A program made the translations under genes and the position numbers. 64,000 nucleotides of DNA from Smittia aterrima (Eukaryota > Arthropoda > Insecta > Diptera > Chironomidae). Positions 25,301-40,300 of this stretch are shown here, piece after piece (position 1 is the first letter of the stretch; every line of letters begins with the position of its first letter). The notes under the pieces were generated by a model that worked only from the letters and a program-made list of their open reading frames with translations, had not been told where the DNA came from and ran no database searches. The stretch spans positions 12,679,537 through 12,743,536 of the forward strand of contig CP093829.1 of the NCBI GenBank assembly GCA_033063855.1, read 5' to 3'.

Positions 25301-28300
25301 AAGTTTTTAATGGAAAATCAGCTGCACATCCCGAATAGGTAGAAACGGAAACTAAAAGCTTCATTCACTGACCAACAGAAACCGAGCTTGGGAAAGTTGA
25401 AATGCAATTAAAGCTCGCTATCAAATATTCCTGAATATGAAACTGAAGCTTTCGCATTAGAATGATGCATTCAAAAAGGTGCATGTGAAAACGGCTCATT
25501 TTCCTCTGCCCTGGGAAAAAGTTTTGACAACTGTCGTTCTGGAATTTCCAATTCAAGTGAGTCGAGAAAAATTTAAAACGAATGCTATTCACATTTAGTA
25601 ATTAGAGCAATTAACAGCGGAGATGAAATGCCTCACGAGTCGGAATTATTATGATTCTGTTAATTGATGGAAATATTTCGCGGTAAACGAAATGCGATCG
25701 TTTAAAAATCGATTGAAGCACTAAAAGCATCGAATTTCCCAGCTCTGCAGGTTTTTGTTCCCCAGCTGTGAGTATCGAAAGTTTGTTTGTTCAGCTAGCG
25801 TAAAGAATCAAGAAAATATCACTAGAAAACAGAGAAGAAAAACGTTTTTCACGAGAAAATATTTTTGTCATAAAAATCCATCTTAATGTGATTTAAAAGC
25901 AATAATTTGAATATCAAGTCGCTCGTTTCTCCCTTGCCGTCTGCGAAATGATTTCCTAGCTTAAAGATGAACGACGGTGTTGGCACTAGGCCAGACAATC
26001 GTCATCACGAAAAACTTCATATCAGCGACAAACGGCAGCGCATTTTATGATCCTGGGAAGTTCTGATGTAAGAACGAGCGACGTAAGCTCATGAAACTCA
26101 TAATTCATTGATGATCTCGACTTGACGGTTGCAGTGGCAAAACGTGAAATATTTTCGTGCAAAAAGTTTCAATTGTTTTCATCGGAACAAGAAAAACAAA
26201 AGCTCAACAGAGTGAAAAGGAAAACTTTCTGTCGGAAATGGAAATTATGTGGAAGTGGCTTGATATGTTTTCACAATCTAAATTCTGCATCCAAATTTAT
26301 TGAAACAAGGAAAGAAGAGTTGAAATTTTATGGCACGGAAGCTTAACCAAAAAAAAAGTTAATTCAAGGGATAAGTTCGTTAGTCTGTTGGCTTTGGGGA
26401 GAATTTGTTGTCTACGTTGAGATTGTTTCAAACAAATACGAAACCTCTCGTGACTTAACTTACAAAGTTGCCTCAATTATTCAAAAATAAAATCTTTCTC
26501 CACATTGTGTTGAGCTTTTTCCTGGCTTGCAGTGTAGAAAAACTTTGTTGCTTTCCTTACTTGTGGCGTGGCGTTTGGTCTCGACTTGTCAGTCAGCCTG
26601 ATGCATGTGGCTGAGCCCGAAAGTTTCCTGTTTATATTCGAAGCCGTTCATGCTTTAGTGAACTGGCCAAGCACCCAGCAATTAATTTGAATCACTGTCA
26701 CAATCATTGGAAAACTTCACAGATTTTGTTTGCTGTCTGAATTCATTTCCCAGCCGGAAAATAATTACCTTTTGGAAAATTCAATTAAAATATTCTTTTT
26801 TTATTTGAGAGACGGTCGGCCAAGGTTATTGTAGAATTATCTAAGGCTTCGCTCCATCTAAAATTGATTTCAATGACGACGTCGCTTCATAATTGAATTT
26901 CTAATTAATTTTTCTGTTCTTCATTCAGATAATCTTTCCGATCATGGAAATTGGAAATTGAAAATAAATATTTTTGTAAGGCCTCGACTATCGAGTCAAA
27001 CTTGAGCAGCCGAAAGGCGAATGAATGGAAATGTTTTAATTAATTTTATAACCCAATAAAAAATCACCATTAAAATAATTTTTCAATTTTTCGTTGCTTG
27101 TGAGTTTTTATTGTTATCGAGAATTGTTTAGCAAGCGACAGAGGGTGGAAGCTTAAATCTGGGTTAACTCACAATTAAATATTCATTGGGAAGCATTTTT
27201 CTTGTGGATTCTTGAAATAACGATCTTTGCGTTTTCCCGCACTCATTTCTTCCCCGTTGAACAGTTTTTCATGTCGCTCGTTAATTAAACAATTGTTACG
27301 AGATGTTATTGTTTCACAAACTGATGCGTAACAGAAGACAAATCATGTCAAAAGCAATTCACCGGCATGAGGATGTTTTATGAGCTCCGACAGCCTCGTA
27401 CTCTTATGCCAGCTCCCTCTTGTTGCATTAAGATAATGGCAAAATAAGGAAAGTGGGTCAAACACGAGCCTCTCCTCTCCATTTGTTTTGATCAAACGGA
27501 ATGAAAACTTCGTTTTCGACTTCTCTCATGGGTTTCATGAATTTTTGATGCCCCTTTGTTTCTCTTTTCGAGATTAAAACAATTTTTCATGTCTGTTGAG
27601 GAATTCTCGGGATTATGGAGCTGAGAATGAGAGCAATGACACTTGGCTTTTCCCCTTTCAATCAATCGAAATAATTGAAAAGATTAAGGAAATCTCTTCG
27701 CAAATGACCGAGTTACTAATTATCCAAAGTAATTTGTTAATCGAAGCATGTGTTGATTGCATCATAAAAGTTTTTCCTCCACTATTGCTCTGATTGATTC
27801 ATCAAAGGAGCGAGCCCTGAAGGGATTAAAAGGCGCTTAATCACAAAAGTAATAAAAATAATCAGATTTAGGGATGAACATGAAAACAACAAACAAAACG
27901 AGGGGAATGAAGTGAAAAGGTAAAATCAACAGGGGAATTTTAATGAATTAACTTTCGTCTTACCTTGAGTGGCGTTCGATAAGGGAGCGAAGCGAGAAAG
28001 GCGCCAGCGCTGATATTGATGAATTAGATTTTGTTGGTGTGGTTGTGTCGCCACTCGTAATTCCCAAATTTTCTAATTTTAGATTAGTTTTGCTATTACT
28101 GAATTATTTGAAGTTTGCGGGAAACTAACAAATTCTGTTCATTCTTATTGTTGAATTGAATTTGCTTTAATTGCGAGGCCAAGCTCAATCTCATGCGGAA
28201 ATTCTCAACGAGCGTCCATTAGCGTTCTCATAATATTTTCATTCAGCTCATTAAGATTTGAATGAATCGATCGAGAATATTATGTTTCCCGTCGGTGGAG

Positions 28301-31300
28301 CGCCGTCGTCAACCTTTATCATCTTTCAAAATGGAAAGCAAATGAACAAGAAGCATATTTTTTAATAAATTAGCCGACGTAATTGGTTGCGACATGCTTA
28401 GAATCCCTCGAAAGCGTTTCCAGGATGTGAACGTCACGACTTAATCCGACAAAATACAAAGAAAAATCGATTTTTAGTGCTCCGACTTTAATTAATGTTA
28501 TCTCCCATTTCAAGCTGAATTTATGAATGGATGAAACGTGCCTTGTCGTGCAAATAGAATTATGGAGCCAACTTCTAAATAATTCCCATCAATTTTTAAT
28601 TAATTTCTAATTATCTTCAGTTCAAAACTTTTTGTCTCGTCAGGAACTTTTATTTTCCTTTCGGCACGATTTACTGCTGTTGATTGTTTATTGCTTGACG
28701 ATTTCCTTTGTGTTCTTAGCTGAGAGTTTGCTTCTAATTACCATTTACTTTCATTAGGAGTGAACACTAAGTTCCGTCCTTTAAGGTTATACGCTGTAAC
28801 TTACAGCTTATTAAGAAAGCTTGTACCTTCCTGACGAATCATTCTTTCGAAATTAGAATTCGTTCAAAACTTTCTTCTTTGTTTTGTTGTTTCGCTATTT
28901 GTTGATGCTTAACAGCCTTGGATGATAATAAATTATGTTTCGCGAGGCGCATTCGCCTCCGCTTTCGTTTTCCTCAAACAAAAACTTATTCAGGCCACAT
29001 CGAAAAATATTTACTTCCCCAACTCCCCACGAGCGCTTCGAGAGTGAAAAACTTTTCTTGCTTCTTCTTCCCTTTTTGTTTCATCATAATTCCATAATTA
29101 CAGATTTTACTGCTGTAAATCTTCTTTTGTCTCTCTCGTAATGCTTTTGGTTTTGAGAACATCATCATCGCTAGTCGTTGAGAGTGGATGTGATGTGACA
29201 GAAGCAGAGAACCTCTGCAGAATTCTTCTGCTACTCGTTCGATAACACGAAAGGGATTCTGAAGCAATTTATCTTTGAATTTGCTTCGGGGAAGGAGGAA
29301 GGAAAGCAAACGCGCACGACGCAACAAACATTTTCCATCTCAATCTCGAAACATTTTTGTGGCTTAGAATGAAAAATCGATTGTCTGCCTATAAATCTTT
29401 ATTCATTCTCCTCAACTAATTCTCGACATTTAACTTTGTTTTATTATTTCATTACGTTGATAGCACGAAAGCAAATCAGGTGCAAAGACTCGAGCGTTTC
29501 TGGGTATTTTCCATCATAAATTTTCCTCACGCTGCTGTCAACTTCAGAGTTTCTGCTGTTTCAGAATTTTCCTCGTCTCCGATGAGATGGAAAAGTCTGA
29601 AACTTACACGGATTTTTAATTAAACGCTTTTTGAGACAAATTTTCTTTTTAGCTGATGAGATTTTCTTTCTATCTCCCATGGAATTATCTGATATAATGG
29701 AAACGGTTGTGGGAAAGTTTTGATTAACTGCAAGCTCAACACCGAAGAAAGTTTTGAAGCAATAAATTCGAAGACGATACCAAAACGTGTCATTAGCAGT
29801 TTCTTCCTCTTCATCTTAAAATTCACGCCAGATTGAATTACGCTTACGGGAGCTTATCGAACTCATTCAAACTCAAACGTCACGACAAAAATGAGCTTAA
29901 TGGAACTGAAATTGACAAGCGAAACTTTCCATCAAGCATCGAAGTTATCGTTTTTAATTTGCATCGAGGCGACACTCCACTTCCCATTTAAGGCAGCGGG
30001 TGCGCGATAGCAACATCTCAATTCTCTTTCTTTGTGTCGCCGACGATTTAAGAAATTTGAATTTTTGATGATGTCGAACCAGATTGAAGTGACAGACAAT
30101 ATTGCCGAAAGGCGAAGCTGTAAAATCTCCATTTTTAGAAGAAATCGAATAAATTCAAACACTTTGTTCGCTGTCGCTTAACGAATCGCTCTCGATGCTG
30201 TAACGAGAAACTCTCAAGAGAAGCCTCACTTCACTAAGCAAACATAATTGAATGGATTGATTGACAAACAAACGAAAAGCGAAAGTGCGACTTCGAGTGG
30301 TGAACATCATTTCTAGTCAAGTTCGGGTTAAAGTTGCTCTGCTTTCTTTCTGGTCGACGAGGTGCTTGGGTGTGGTTAGCTTTGATTTAAAACAACAACT
30401 GCTCAATTCGTTTATAGAACGATTTCAGCGAGCCTTCAACTGAATGGAAATTTCATGTCCTCACCATGATTAATCTTTCTCGCCATCTTCTTTTTCGATT
30501 CATGTCCAGCAATTTCGATTGTTTGCTTCAATTAATTTCCATTACAAAATCCCTCAACGGAAGAGCTTCCGACCTTACCAAAGCAGTAAAACGAAGTCCG
30601 TGTTCAACATTCTTTGACACGATATTTTTTTTTGTCGATGATAAGCTCTGACAACAAAAAAAAAATGAAATGGAGCTCAATGTAGGCGTCGAAGTGGAAA
30701 TAAAAGTTTTTAAGAGACTCTGGCCTTTATCGTTGCTTACGGAATTGTCGCTAATACGGAAAATCCTTTGTCAAGTTTCCGGTCATTTCTACTGAAGCCA
30801 TAAAAAAAGAAGCTTAAGCGATTGATTTGAGAAAGCACTTCAATCTTCATTGTAATCTGATTTAAAAATCTTTTTCATCGAAATTTTATAAATTAAAAAA
30901 CGTCTGACAAGTTTACGTTGTCTGATTGCACAAGATGCAAATTTCTGTTCAGATAAAACGAGTTTGACTGCATCCACGTTTGCATTTTTATGAGACTGCA
31001 GACTTTTTTGTTAGAAGTCGACAGCGAGACCGACATGTCATGTGACGCACGAGATTGAAATAAACTCCGAGGTGTCTTGTAACTTATTTGAATGAAATTG
31101 TTGTACGACTCGTCGATTCTATTGATAAATCCCAAATGGATTGCTTGCTCGAACCACTGAATACTTTTAAGATTCTGAAGAAGATTCCAATTTACATTCC
31201 AATTTATCGGATTCAACGTGACGACAGAGAAAGCTTTTGCATTGAGCCAAAGCAATCTTGAGCCTGACTTTCAATGCAGACGAAGAATTTTATGATTCCT

Positions 31301-34300
31301 CTGAGTTACTTACGACATTGGAGCTTTGGCAAGCTCAAAAGCAATTGAAAAGTTGTGAGTAGCGTTCTTCCACCGCAGACAATTTTTCTTTAAACTTCCG
31401 TGAAGTTCTTTATTAAATATTAAAACAGAAAATAAAAGTTGAATTGCATTAAACAAAAATGCAAAGTTCGTATTTCTTCCTGACGCTGACAAATCATTCA
31501 ACTCGAAAAAAGAACTGACATAATCATACAGTCAACGTCATTGAGCTTGTCTCGTTCTGTTGCATTCAAAGTCGGATGAATAAAAAGCTTTTTGAAATAA
31601 AGTTTAAGATGAAACTCGACGGTAATTGAAACTTTCGTTTCATTGGTCATCAAAAGAAAAGAAATTCAAGTCAATTTACTTCCAAGTAAGATAATTTCCA
31701 GACATTCTTTGTCTAAAAATATGTTTTCTCGAGATGCGATGAGCCGTTGTGAAGAAGAGTCTCTCATCAATTTGCTCTCCAGTAAATCTAAAAATATCTA
31801 AAGCAAGAAACACCGGCGTGAGTGGAACGTTCAGTGATGATATATCTGTCACCTTCTCACTAAAATATTTAGAGCAGGAAATTTAGTTTCACGGGAAAGT
31901 TCACTGTAAATTATTTATCTTAAGAAGGTTAAAAAGTATTTCGCGTGTTCTGCGAAACTCTGTCATGACGTAACGGTTTAGGTTCCTTCATCTTATATCT
32001 TCATCTTGCGTGCCGAATGATCGAAAGAAAATTGAAGGAAAATATTTACGCTTACGATGATGTTTCTTCATTGAAGTATGAATACATAAGAACATCACAA
32101 TTTATGACTCGCTCTCTCTCTCTCTCTCTTATCCCCAATGTTTCATCATGCAATGTGTGCCACTCATAATTCGCTCGTATTGTTTTTCAATTTATTTGGT
32201 TCTCGTCCCAAACGAAAGTTTTTCTTACACGATTTGTGAGAGAGGAAGGTGACGAGCAGTTTGAGAGGGAATTTAGCGGAGGATTTTTCCACCTTGCCTT
32301 TTCATAGCTTTGCGTTCTTGAGCCACATTGAATAATCCCCAAAAAAAAGAAGTTTGAGCTTTTCTCCTCGATAACAACAAAAGCGAAAATAAAAGTTTGT
32401 TTGTTCGAAAGCGAAGAACGGCAATAAATGATTCAGCTCATTCCTTTATTTGACATAAATGGCACACGCAGATGAATAATATGGAGGGCAGAAAGGGAAA
32501 ATGAGCATGTTCGAGTTGTTTGTTGTTGCTGAAATATTTATCGGTGTTTTTACCTGCGCCAACCTTCGATTGGCAATAAATATTTCAATCGCTTTTGGTG
32601 TGACGCACAGTTGTCATCCGATATGATAATTTTATAAATCGGAAGAATGCTTCTTGTCATGTGATTCCTTTCGATTCATTCGAGCCGTTCTCATCGCATT
32701 TTCATTGAAAAGTTTCAATTCGTCGATCGCTCAATGTCAAAAAGTAATTAAAATCATCAATTTCAATGAGCACTTCAAGGCATTTGATGGGAAATTAATT
32801 ATGCATCTCGTTTGTCCCGCCCCCGAACTCGAGAGCCAACAATGTTGTGCATCATGAATTTTTATCGGCTCGGAATGCAATAAATTCTGCATTCAATTTA
32901 CATTTTCCTATGGAATCGGCAATGATGTTTTAATTCACTCACTCGAAATGGATTTTTGAGCACTCCAGGGCTTGACTGCCGCTTGAGCTCGCGAGTACAA
33001 AGCAGGAGAGAAAATAATTTTCATAAAGTTTATGTTCACGATGATTTCAATTGTAAATCTCTTTGGCAAATTATGAATTGATGTCGAAATGAGCGTTAAG
33101 TCTCGAGAGAGATTCTCGAAACAATTGCGAATTATTCGCTAGAGTGATCTAATTGCCTACGAGAATTAAACTTTATTTATTCACAGAACTTTCAACGAAA
33201 GGAAACTCATTTGTGTCGCTAGAGATTATCAGCCAGCATAACTCGCTCTCCCCCTGACGTCTATATACACGAATAAGGAAAGCCCTTTGATGTCATTTCG
33301 AAGTGAATTTGAGTTCTGGCATCCATTCATTTATTTATTTTGTTTCTCAAAAGGATTTTGCATAAATCAATTTGTAATTTCCCCTCATTTTGCGGTAAAA
33401 CAACTTCAAGAACTCTTAAAGCAACCGAAAAAATTGATTACATCGCAAGAAAACTTGAAACAGATTTCCCTCAACATCGGTCTCAGTTCATAAATTCTTT
33501 TCTTCGGAAATATAAAGTTATGAGCCACAAAAGACATTTCTCTGTCCCCTTCCATTCAACAAGCTTCACTTACAAATCTCGAATCCTTTTTTCCTCTGTC
33601 GCCAGTCGAGAAAGAACTTTATCCTATTTTATGTTCCGGTTAGCATCGAAGTGAGAAAAGCAAGGAAAGTGCTTCTAATTTCATAACTCATGTCGCAATG
33701 ATTTGTTTTCTATTAAGTTCTTGCTCGAACATAAATTGTAATCTAAACGAAGCAAGCGACGAAAGGATTGATATCAACGAATAAAAGGGATGTTTGAACA
33801 ATCGCAAATGAAGCAATCCGGATTCTTTCGGATGCGGGAGTGATGGACGGTCGAGTTTATCAATTTCATGAAGAGATTGTTTTGCGTTGTAACGAGAGAA
33901 AGATTGTGATTGCGAAAGAATGAGAATGATTGATGGGGTTCTCGCTCCCATCTCTTCTTTTCAGACTGATTAGTATTGCAAAGCCCTTTCTCATTTTTCA
34001 ATTATCATCGTAAATATTGCGATGTTAACATGATGTCTGACACGACCGGGACGATAATTTAAATATTTATTGACATCGAAACACTTCCAACCCCTCGAAC
34101 GGCCATAGCTCGACCAAAACTCTCTTCGTCTTATTTCGCTAAAGGCTATAAATTTCGCATCGCTGAAGTTTTATGGTTTCCTGTTCAAATTTGATGTTTA
34201 ATGTTGATCAAATATTTACAATAAACTACCGTTGATGGCTTCTTGCGCCCTCCTCCTCGTTTTATTACCTGGAAACTATTGCGCAACACGAAAAAAAATC

Positions 34301-37300
34301 GAGATTTATTGATGGGAAACATCAAGAACTTGCGTTGCAATTGTTGTGCTTCCTAAATTGTCGAATAAAAGTTTATTTGAATGAGATTTTCATCCCCATC
34401 GCCCTTTTTATTGGTTGTTGATGTTAGCAATGCCTCCCCTGAGAATACTCGAGGTCTGAAGGGTTTGTCGATGTTTGACCGAAAATGCGAAAACGTTTTT
34501 CTGATATGAATTCTCAAATTAAAAATCATTCAAGTTCAACATCGGCAAATCTGAATTATAAAGATTCTTGTGAACTTCGGGTCAGAAGCCTCGATTTTCA
34601 ATGGCAAATTTTTCAATTATTCTGGCGCACACAGAAACCAATCGCCTCGGCGCTCTTTTGTTTCAGTATCGTCTTTGCCTTCTGTTTGCTCGTTCGCTTC
34701 GATGTTAGCAGAAAATTGAGAACAAATTTGCTTTAACGCTATGTTGTTGTCGGCGGGTGCGATAAGAAAATAATTACAAAGATAAATGGTTAAAGCAGCG
34801 ATAGCCAACTCTCTACTCTACTCCGCTTAAGATACAGTTTTTGTCTCAAAACGGTTTGAGGCGTCGCAAATTAATTGAAATTAATTTCTTCGCGTTTTTG
34901 TGGCGAACGGCGGTAGCGTCTAATAAATCAGACATGAGTCGGCGAGAGAACCAATAAATCTGCCTTCGAATGAAAATCTTTTCCTAAACTTTCACGACCG
35001 GTAACTGTGAGAGAGATAAAGAACTTCTGATTAATCGAATTGGACTGCGTGAGTCTTAACATTCTCAACTTCATACATTCTGCGGTGCGAAAAAATCAGA
35101 GCGAGAAATCAAAACACGAACTTACATCGATCATCATTGCCGAAAGCGATCAAGCGATTCACGCGATTCATACCCGTCGTCTTTGCCAATCAATAATTCA
35201 GTTGAGTGTCGACGTCATCCGACGTTGTTTCAGACAAAACGTTGTTGCGATGATTCATTCAGTTGCTACCTTGTTTTTGTTTACATTTCACGTTTGCACA
35301 AAACACTCACACAACATTCAACGAAGCATTGCGCAATGGAGAGTTTAAGGATTGAAATGAAAATAACATTTTTTTGTCTACGTTTGTGTTAATGTTTTTC
35401 AATGTTTCCGACCTTTATGCTCGGGGTGTGTTAGAAATTTTTCATCGAAGCAAACTCAGTTACTGTTTAAACTCGCAATCGCTTAGTTCAGTTTCTTGTA
35501 CGTGTCGTGGTTATTCTCTCGATCGGATTCTAAAATTAATAAGAATTTAAAAGATATCAATTCATTGGGATTAAGTCAAAGGATTTCCTTTCTTCGTATC
35601 TCGAGCTGAATTTGTACGACAAACAATTTTAATAAGAACAAAAGTTTTTTAAGTGAAATTTAATACTAAACACATGAACGTGTTTTACTTTTAACTGAAA
35701 ATTTTATCACGAATTTTCGTGTGGAGGAAAAATAAACAAGAAAGTCGAAAGAATGTCGATAAAGTGAAAAATTGATTTTCCAGTTAATTTTGTTTTGAGT
35801 GAACAAAGCAAAAGAGAGAAAATATTTTATTTATTTGGCAAAAGCAACGTCAGTGAGGGCGCAAAAATATTCTGTCGGAATCGATAAATGAAATGAATAA
35901 GTGTATGTGGAAATATTCTGAAATATAAAAATATATCATTCGAATCGGGGCGGAGGAGAAAATAAAATAAAAGCGAAATGAATTATGAATTCTCGTACAC
36001 ATAGAGTCTCATCATCACAATCATCAATGGATAGCGAGAAAAATCGCTGTATAATTGATTCGACATTCGTTTGTAAATAGTTGAGCGAGTAGAGAGTTTC
36101 CTGTGAATTAAATATTAGTCAGACTCGTCACTGAACTCTTCAATTAAACTCAATCCGAGTTCAAAGGAAAGAAGATAATCGAATTGAAGTGTTTCTCCGC
36201 TTCTTTCTTCTATGTTTGCACAATTCGTTTCACTCTTAAGGTGATTTGAATGATTTCTTCTCAGTAAATGCGCAAATTTTATTTCTCTTAAGTTTCATTT
36301 GTAATTTACACTCATCCGCGAGTTGTTAACAAAAGCAAACGCTTTTCTCTTTTTTGTGGGAATATTTTTGACAACCGCAAACTCTGTTAGCGATTATATC
36401 TTCATGGCAAGTTTATTCCGCTCTCAAATCACATCCAATCTATCGTTCCATTCGTTTTAACGTATTTGAATTGTTTGTCAATTCGCGATTTGAATGGAAA
36501 CAAAAGCATCATTTTTCGCGTTCATTGACGCGACTTTGCAATTTTCTGTGATTGTTGTCGGCTGGAGGTCGTTGATCAATGCGACTCGCAATTCTCCTCG
36601 ACTAAAAAAAAGCGATTTGCTTGCTGACCTTTTCGTCTCCATAATTGATAACTTCACTGAGCCTTTTAAATCCAGCCAAAGCGAAGTTTTTTTTCTTATG
36701 GCCCAAGATGGGAATTCTTCAACAAATAGCTTCATCTTTGTAAATGTCTTCACGCACTGTCGTTTTCATCTCATTTGCCGCGTACATAATCAAACCCATC
36801 GCCTCCGTTTTCCGCCCATCTTCATCACTTCATTGTCTTACGAAGAAATGATCTCAAGGATTGCACATAAAAATTTAACGTAACGACACTCACAAGTCGA
36901 AGCAGTTTTTTTGCCATCTTTTATTTACTATAAACGACGCTATTCGGAATGGATGACCTACATTTTCATTCTTCTTCCTCTGAGAAGCTGTTTGTGTCTT
37001 TCTTTCACGTTAAAATTTCTGTTGTGCTTTGCAAAACAGCGTTGAACATTATTTTTTATTGTCACTTGATTCCATTTGCGGTCTGAATGTCAGCAGAGTT
37101 TCGCTCTCGACGGAATGTCGATGGTGATTTGATGCGAAATCGAGAGCAAGCGGTTGTTGCTGACAAATTGGGCCAAGAGTCTCGAGATAAATTGCCCTGA
37201 AAAGCGACAACCAGGAATTTCCTTATAGACGTCGCTTCTCTCATTAAGTTAACGACGAAAGTAAAACAGCTTTACTCCCCACTCCTCCCTCGGTTGATCG

Positions 37301-40300
37301 TAAAACTGCACTAAAAGCTGTTTTCATGTCACTTTTCAAGGAAATTCGTAGACGAGACCAGAGAAAAAGTCGATAAAGAGTTTGTAAGCGAGTGAAATAT
37401 CGCAAAATGCACAACAGCAGTAAAACCTTTTTGAAGTTCCACGCTAATGATTTCGCTTTGCACATGTTGGAGATTTATTTAACTCGGCTTCACTCAAATA
37501 GATTCGCAAACAAACTGAACGAGGAAAGTAGAAGAAGGAGGAGGAATCCTGTGATTGAATGCTGCAGTCAACTTCCACTTCCACCAACATTTAAATTATT
37601 CATTCCGAGTCTTTTTTGTGGAGAGATTCCTCTCATCCGACATCCATGAGATGTTTTCATTCGCAATACCTTCATCATGGCTTGGAAATGATGATTGAAA
37701 ATTGTCTGGCAACATGGAAATTCAATTTCCATATTCTTCTCTCTCACTACTCGTCTGGTTAGAGTGGTGCGAAATTTTTCCACATTTTATTCTGTGTAGC
37801 CAGAGTGGCGTGAAAATCTAATTAAGCCGAATGATTGATTAGAAGTTGGCATCTCTCGCGCTAGCTTTCAGTTTTCCCGGTGTCTCTGTCGACAGGTCAC
37901 ATGGTGCGTGTTAACGGTCCTTTGCTTCATCGAGACAAAAATGTTTCTAATTAATTTAATTTGCGATAATCGTGGCTTGATGAGTGACTCACAGAAACAA
38001 TGATAATCGTGCGAGCACGATAAACCATCAAATGCCATAAATTACTGTCGCCAGTTCGGTTAGGAAAATGCTGTGAAAAGTGAAATGAATTATTTAGCGA
38101 GCACTGAATGAAGTGAATTTGTTCAACTAATCGCTGCGAGCGACACGACGAATGACGTGAAATGAGTTTTTGCTTTATAAATAGATGACGAAGTCGCAAA
38201 GAAAGAATTCACGGAATTTAGTTTACAATTGCACATTTGCACATTCCGCGTCTCATGATTGTCTCCGCGTTTCGCTCGAGTGGGAAAATGTTTAAAATTG
38301 AATTTGTTCGCATCGGCCAAGTTGAGCTCACTAATTAAATTAATCAATGTTATCTTTATTTTCAGGTGTCACAATGCGTGAAAAGAAAGGAGGAGCCTTA
38401 CAGAAACTTAAGAAACGATTGTCTCACAGCTTTGGAAGATTGTGTAAGTAGTTTTTTGTTATCTCTTCTACTATGAGTCAATAAACTCGGTAAATCCTCT
38501 AAAAAGAAGCCTTATCTAAAACTTTTTATGGTGGAAGCCCCAACCGATTTGATAAGAGCACGAGCGAGTCAACAAGCGATAGCAGAAGTGAAAATATTTA
38601 TTTACTAATTGGACGAAGGAAAAAATAATTCTTTTGTTGTTTGCTCAACATTCGATAGAGCTCACATTATTGATTGCCTTCGCCATCTGCTCCAAAATCA
38701 TTCCAATTCAAAATTTATTGTGATAGATTACACAAAAATACGATTTAATTAGAAAAAGATTGTTTCGATCAATAAATGGAGTGCTAGTTCGAGCCCTATG
38801 ACAATGATTGTCTCTCGAGTAATTTATCAAAATTGATATTTCAATTAAAAGTTGAGCTATTTCGCATTTTGATTTCTACGTCAGCTAAAGCAAAAATATC
38901 AATTAAATGACTATAAAATGCAAATTGCCATTACAAACTAAATTGGAAATGTAAATGAGAGCTTTTAATTATATTTGCCTCGTACTCCTTCTTCCTTGTA
39001 AAATGAAGCATACGTTTCATAGAATTACTGCTGCTGAATCAAAAATGGAATGGCTCATGCTAAATCATTCTTCGTCTGCAAGATGTTTTAATCGTTTCAT
39101 GAATTGCAAATTAAAAATCTCTTTCTCTTCTATTGTTGAGAAGTGAACAAAGTTTTATGAACCTGAAAAAAGTTGTTTTTCCGGAATTTTTAATTCGAAA
39201 AAATAAAGAGAAAAGAATAATAATTTGCAGACCTATTCTTAAAATTTAAGTTTCGCCATAAATTTGGAATGTTTTAATATGACTTAGACTCGCTGAACAT
39301 CGGATCTATCGAAAGATAAAATTTAAATTTGTCGATTGGAGTTCAAGATTGCGTCACGTCTGGGTAGAAAATTTTGTTTATGAGGTTGATCGTAAAGCTA
39401 ACGAATCCAATCAAGTCAACCTGACGTGATTTAAGGACAATCCCTTAAAGAAATAAACCCTACAATAAAGACTAAGTCGATAAGAGCAGCAAAATCTCAG
39501 TCGTCAGCTTGTTCAAAGCAAAAAGGTTTCACTTGAAGCGACAACGACGAAAATCGAATTTGTGTGAAGGAAAACGAATCCTTATCAATTTATCTACCAG
39601 GCTTCAACCCTTCCAACCTTTTTCAACTGTAAAAGGATTCAACCAACCAGAAATCACATTTATTGATTTACTTTTGATATCTTCTATTGCGATATTAAAA
39701 ATATTTTTTGTTGAGTCTCTAAGTGCTTTCTCTATCGAGAAAATTCGTTTCGAATTCTCATTAATTATCAGCTCCAAATGCGATGGGGAAATCGGCTCAA
39801 ATTGAAATCTGATGAGGCGTTGATTAATCATCTTAACGAAGAATCTTTTGCACATCAAGTTTCAAGAGAGTCTCGCGGGTTGCATTTTTTTTTTCGAGTA
39901 AGATTAATGATCAAAATCATTGGATTGAAAGAAATTCACAGTCCAACGAATTGGGATTTTAAGAAAATCTGTTTCCGTTGAATCTCCTTTTTCCTCCTCC
40001 TCAATTCTTCAAAGATATCACGCCGAGAGTGTCGCCAGCAGGCATTAAACAAAAAGAATTAATGACGAAATGGGTCAAAGAGCAGATTATCTAACATTTG
40101 TCGTTGATCACACGCTGCCTAACATTTTCCCTTTGAGCAATGCTCGATGTTCCCTTAAAAACTTTTCTTGTTCCATTCAATTTAAAGTAAAGAACCAATA
40201 TATTGCATGATTGCCGATCGTTAGTTATTGAAATTAAGTTGTTTCTCTCTCTAACAAGTGTTTCCGTGACGTCATCGATTGAGAAAACAGACTCGAAACT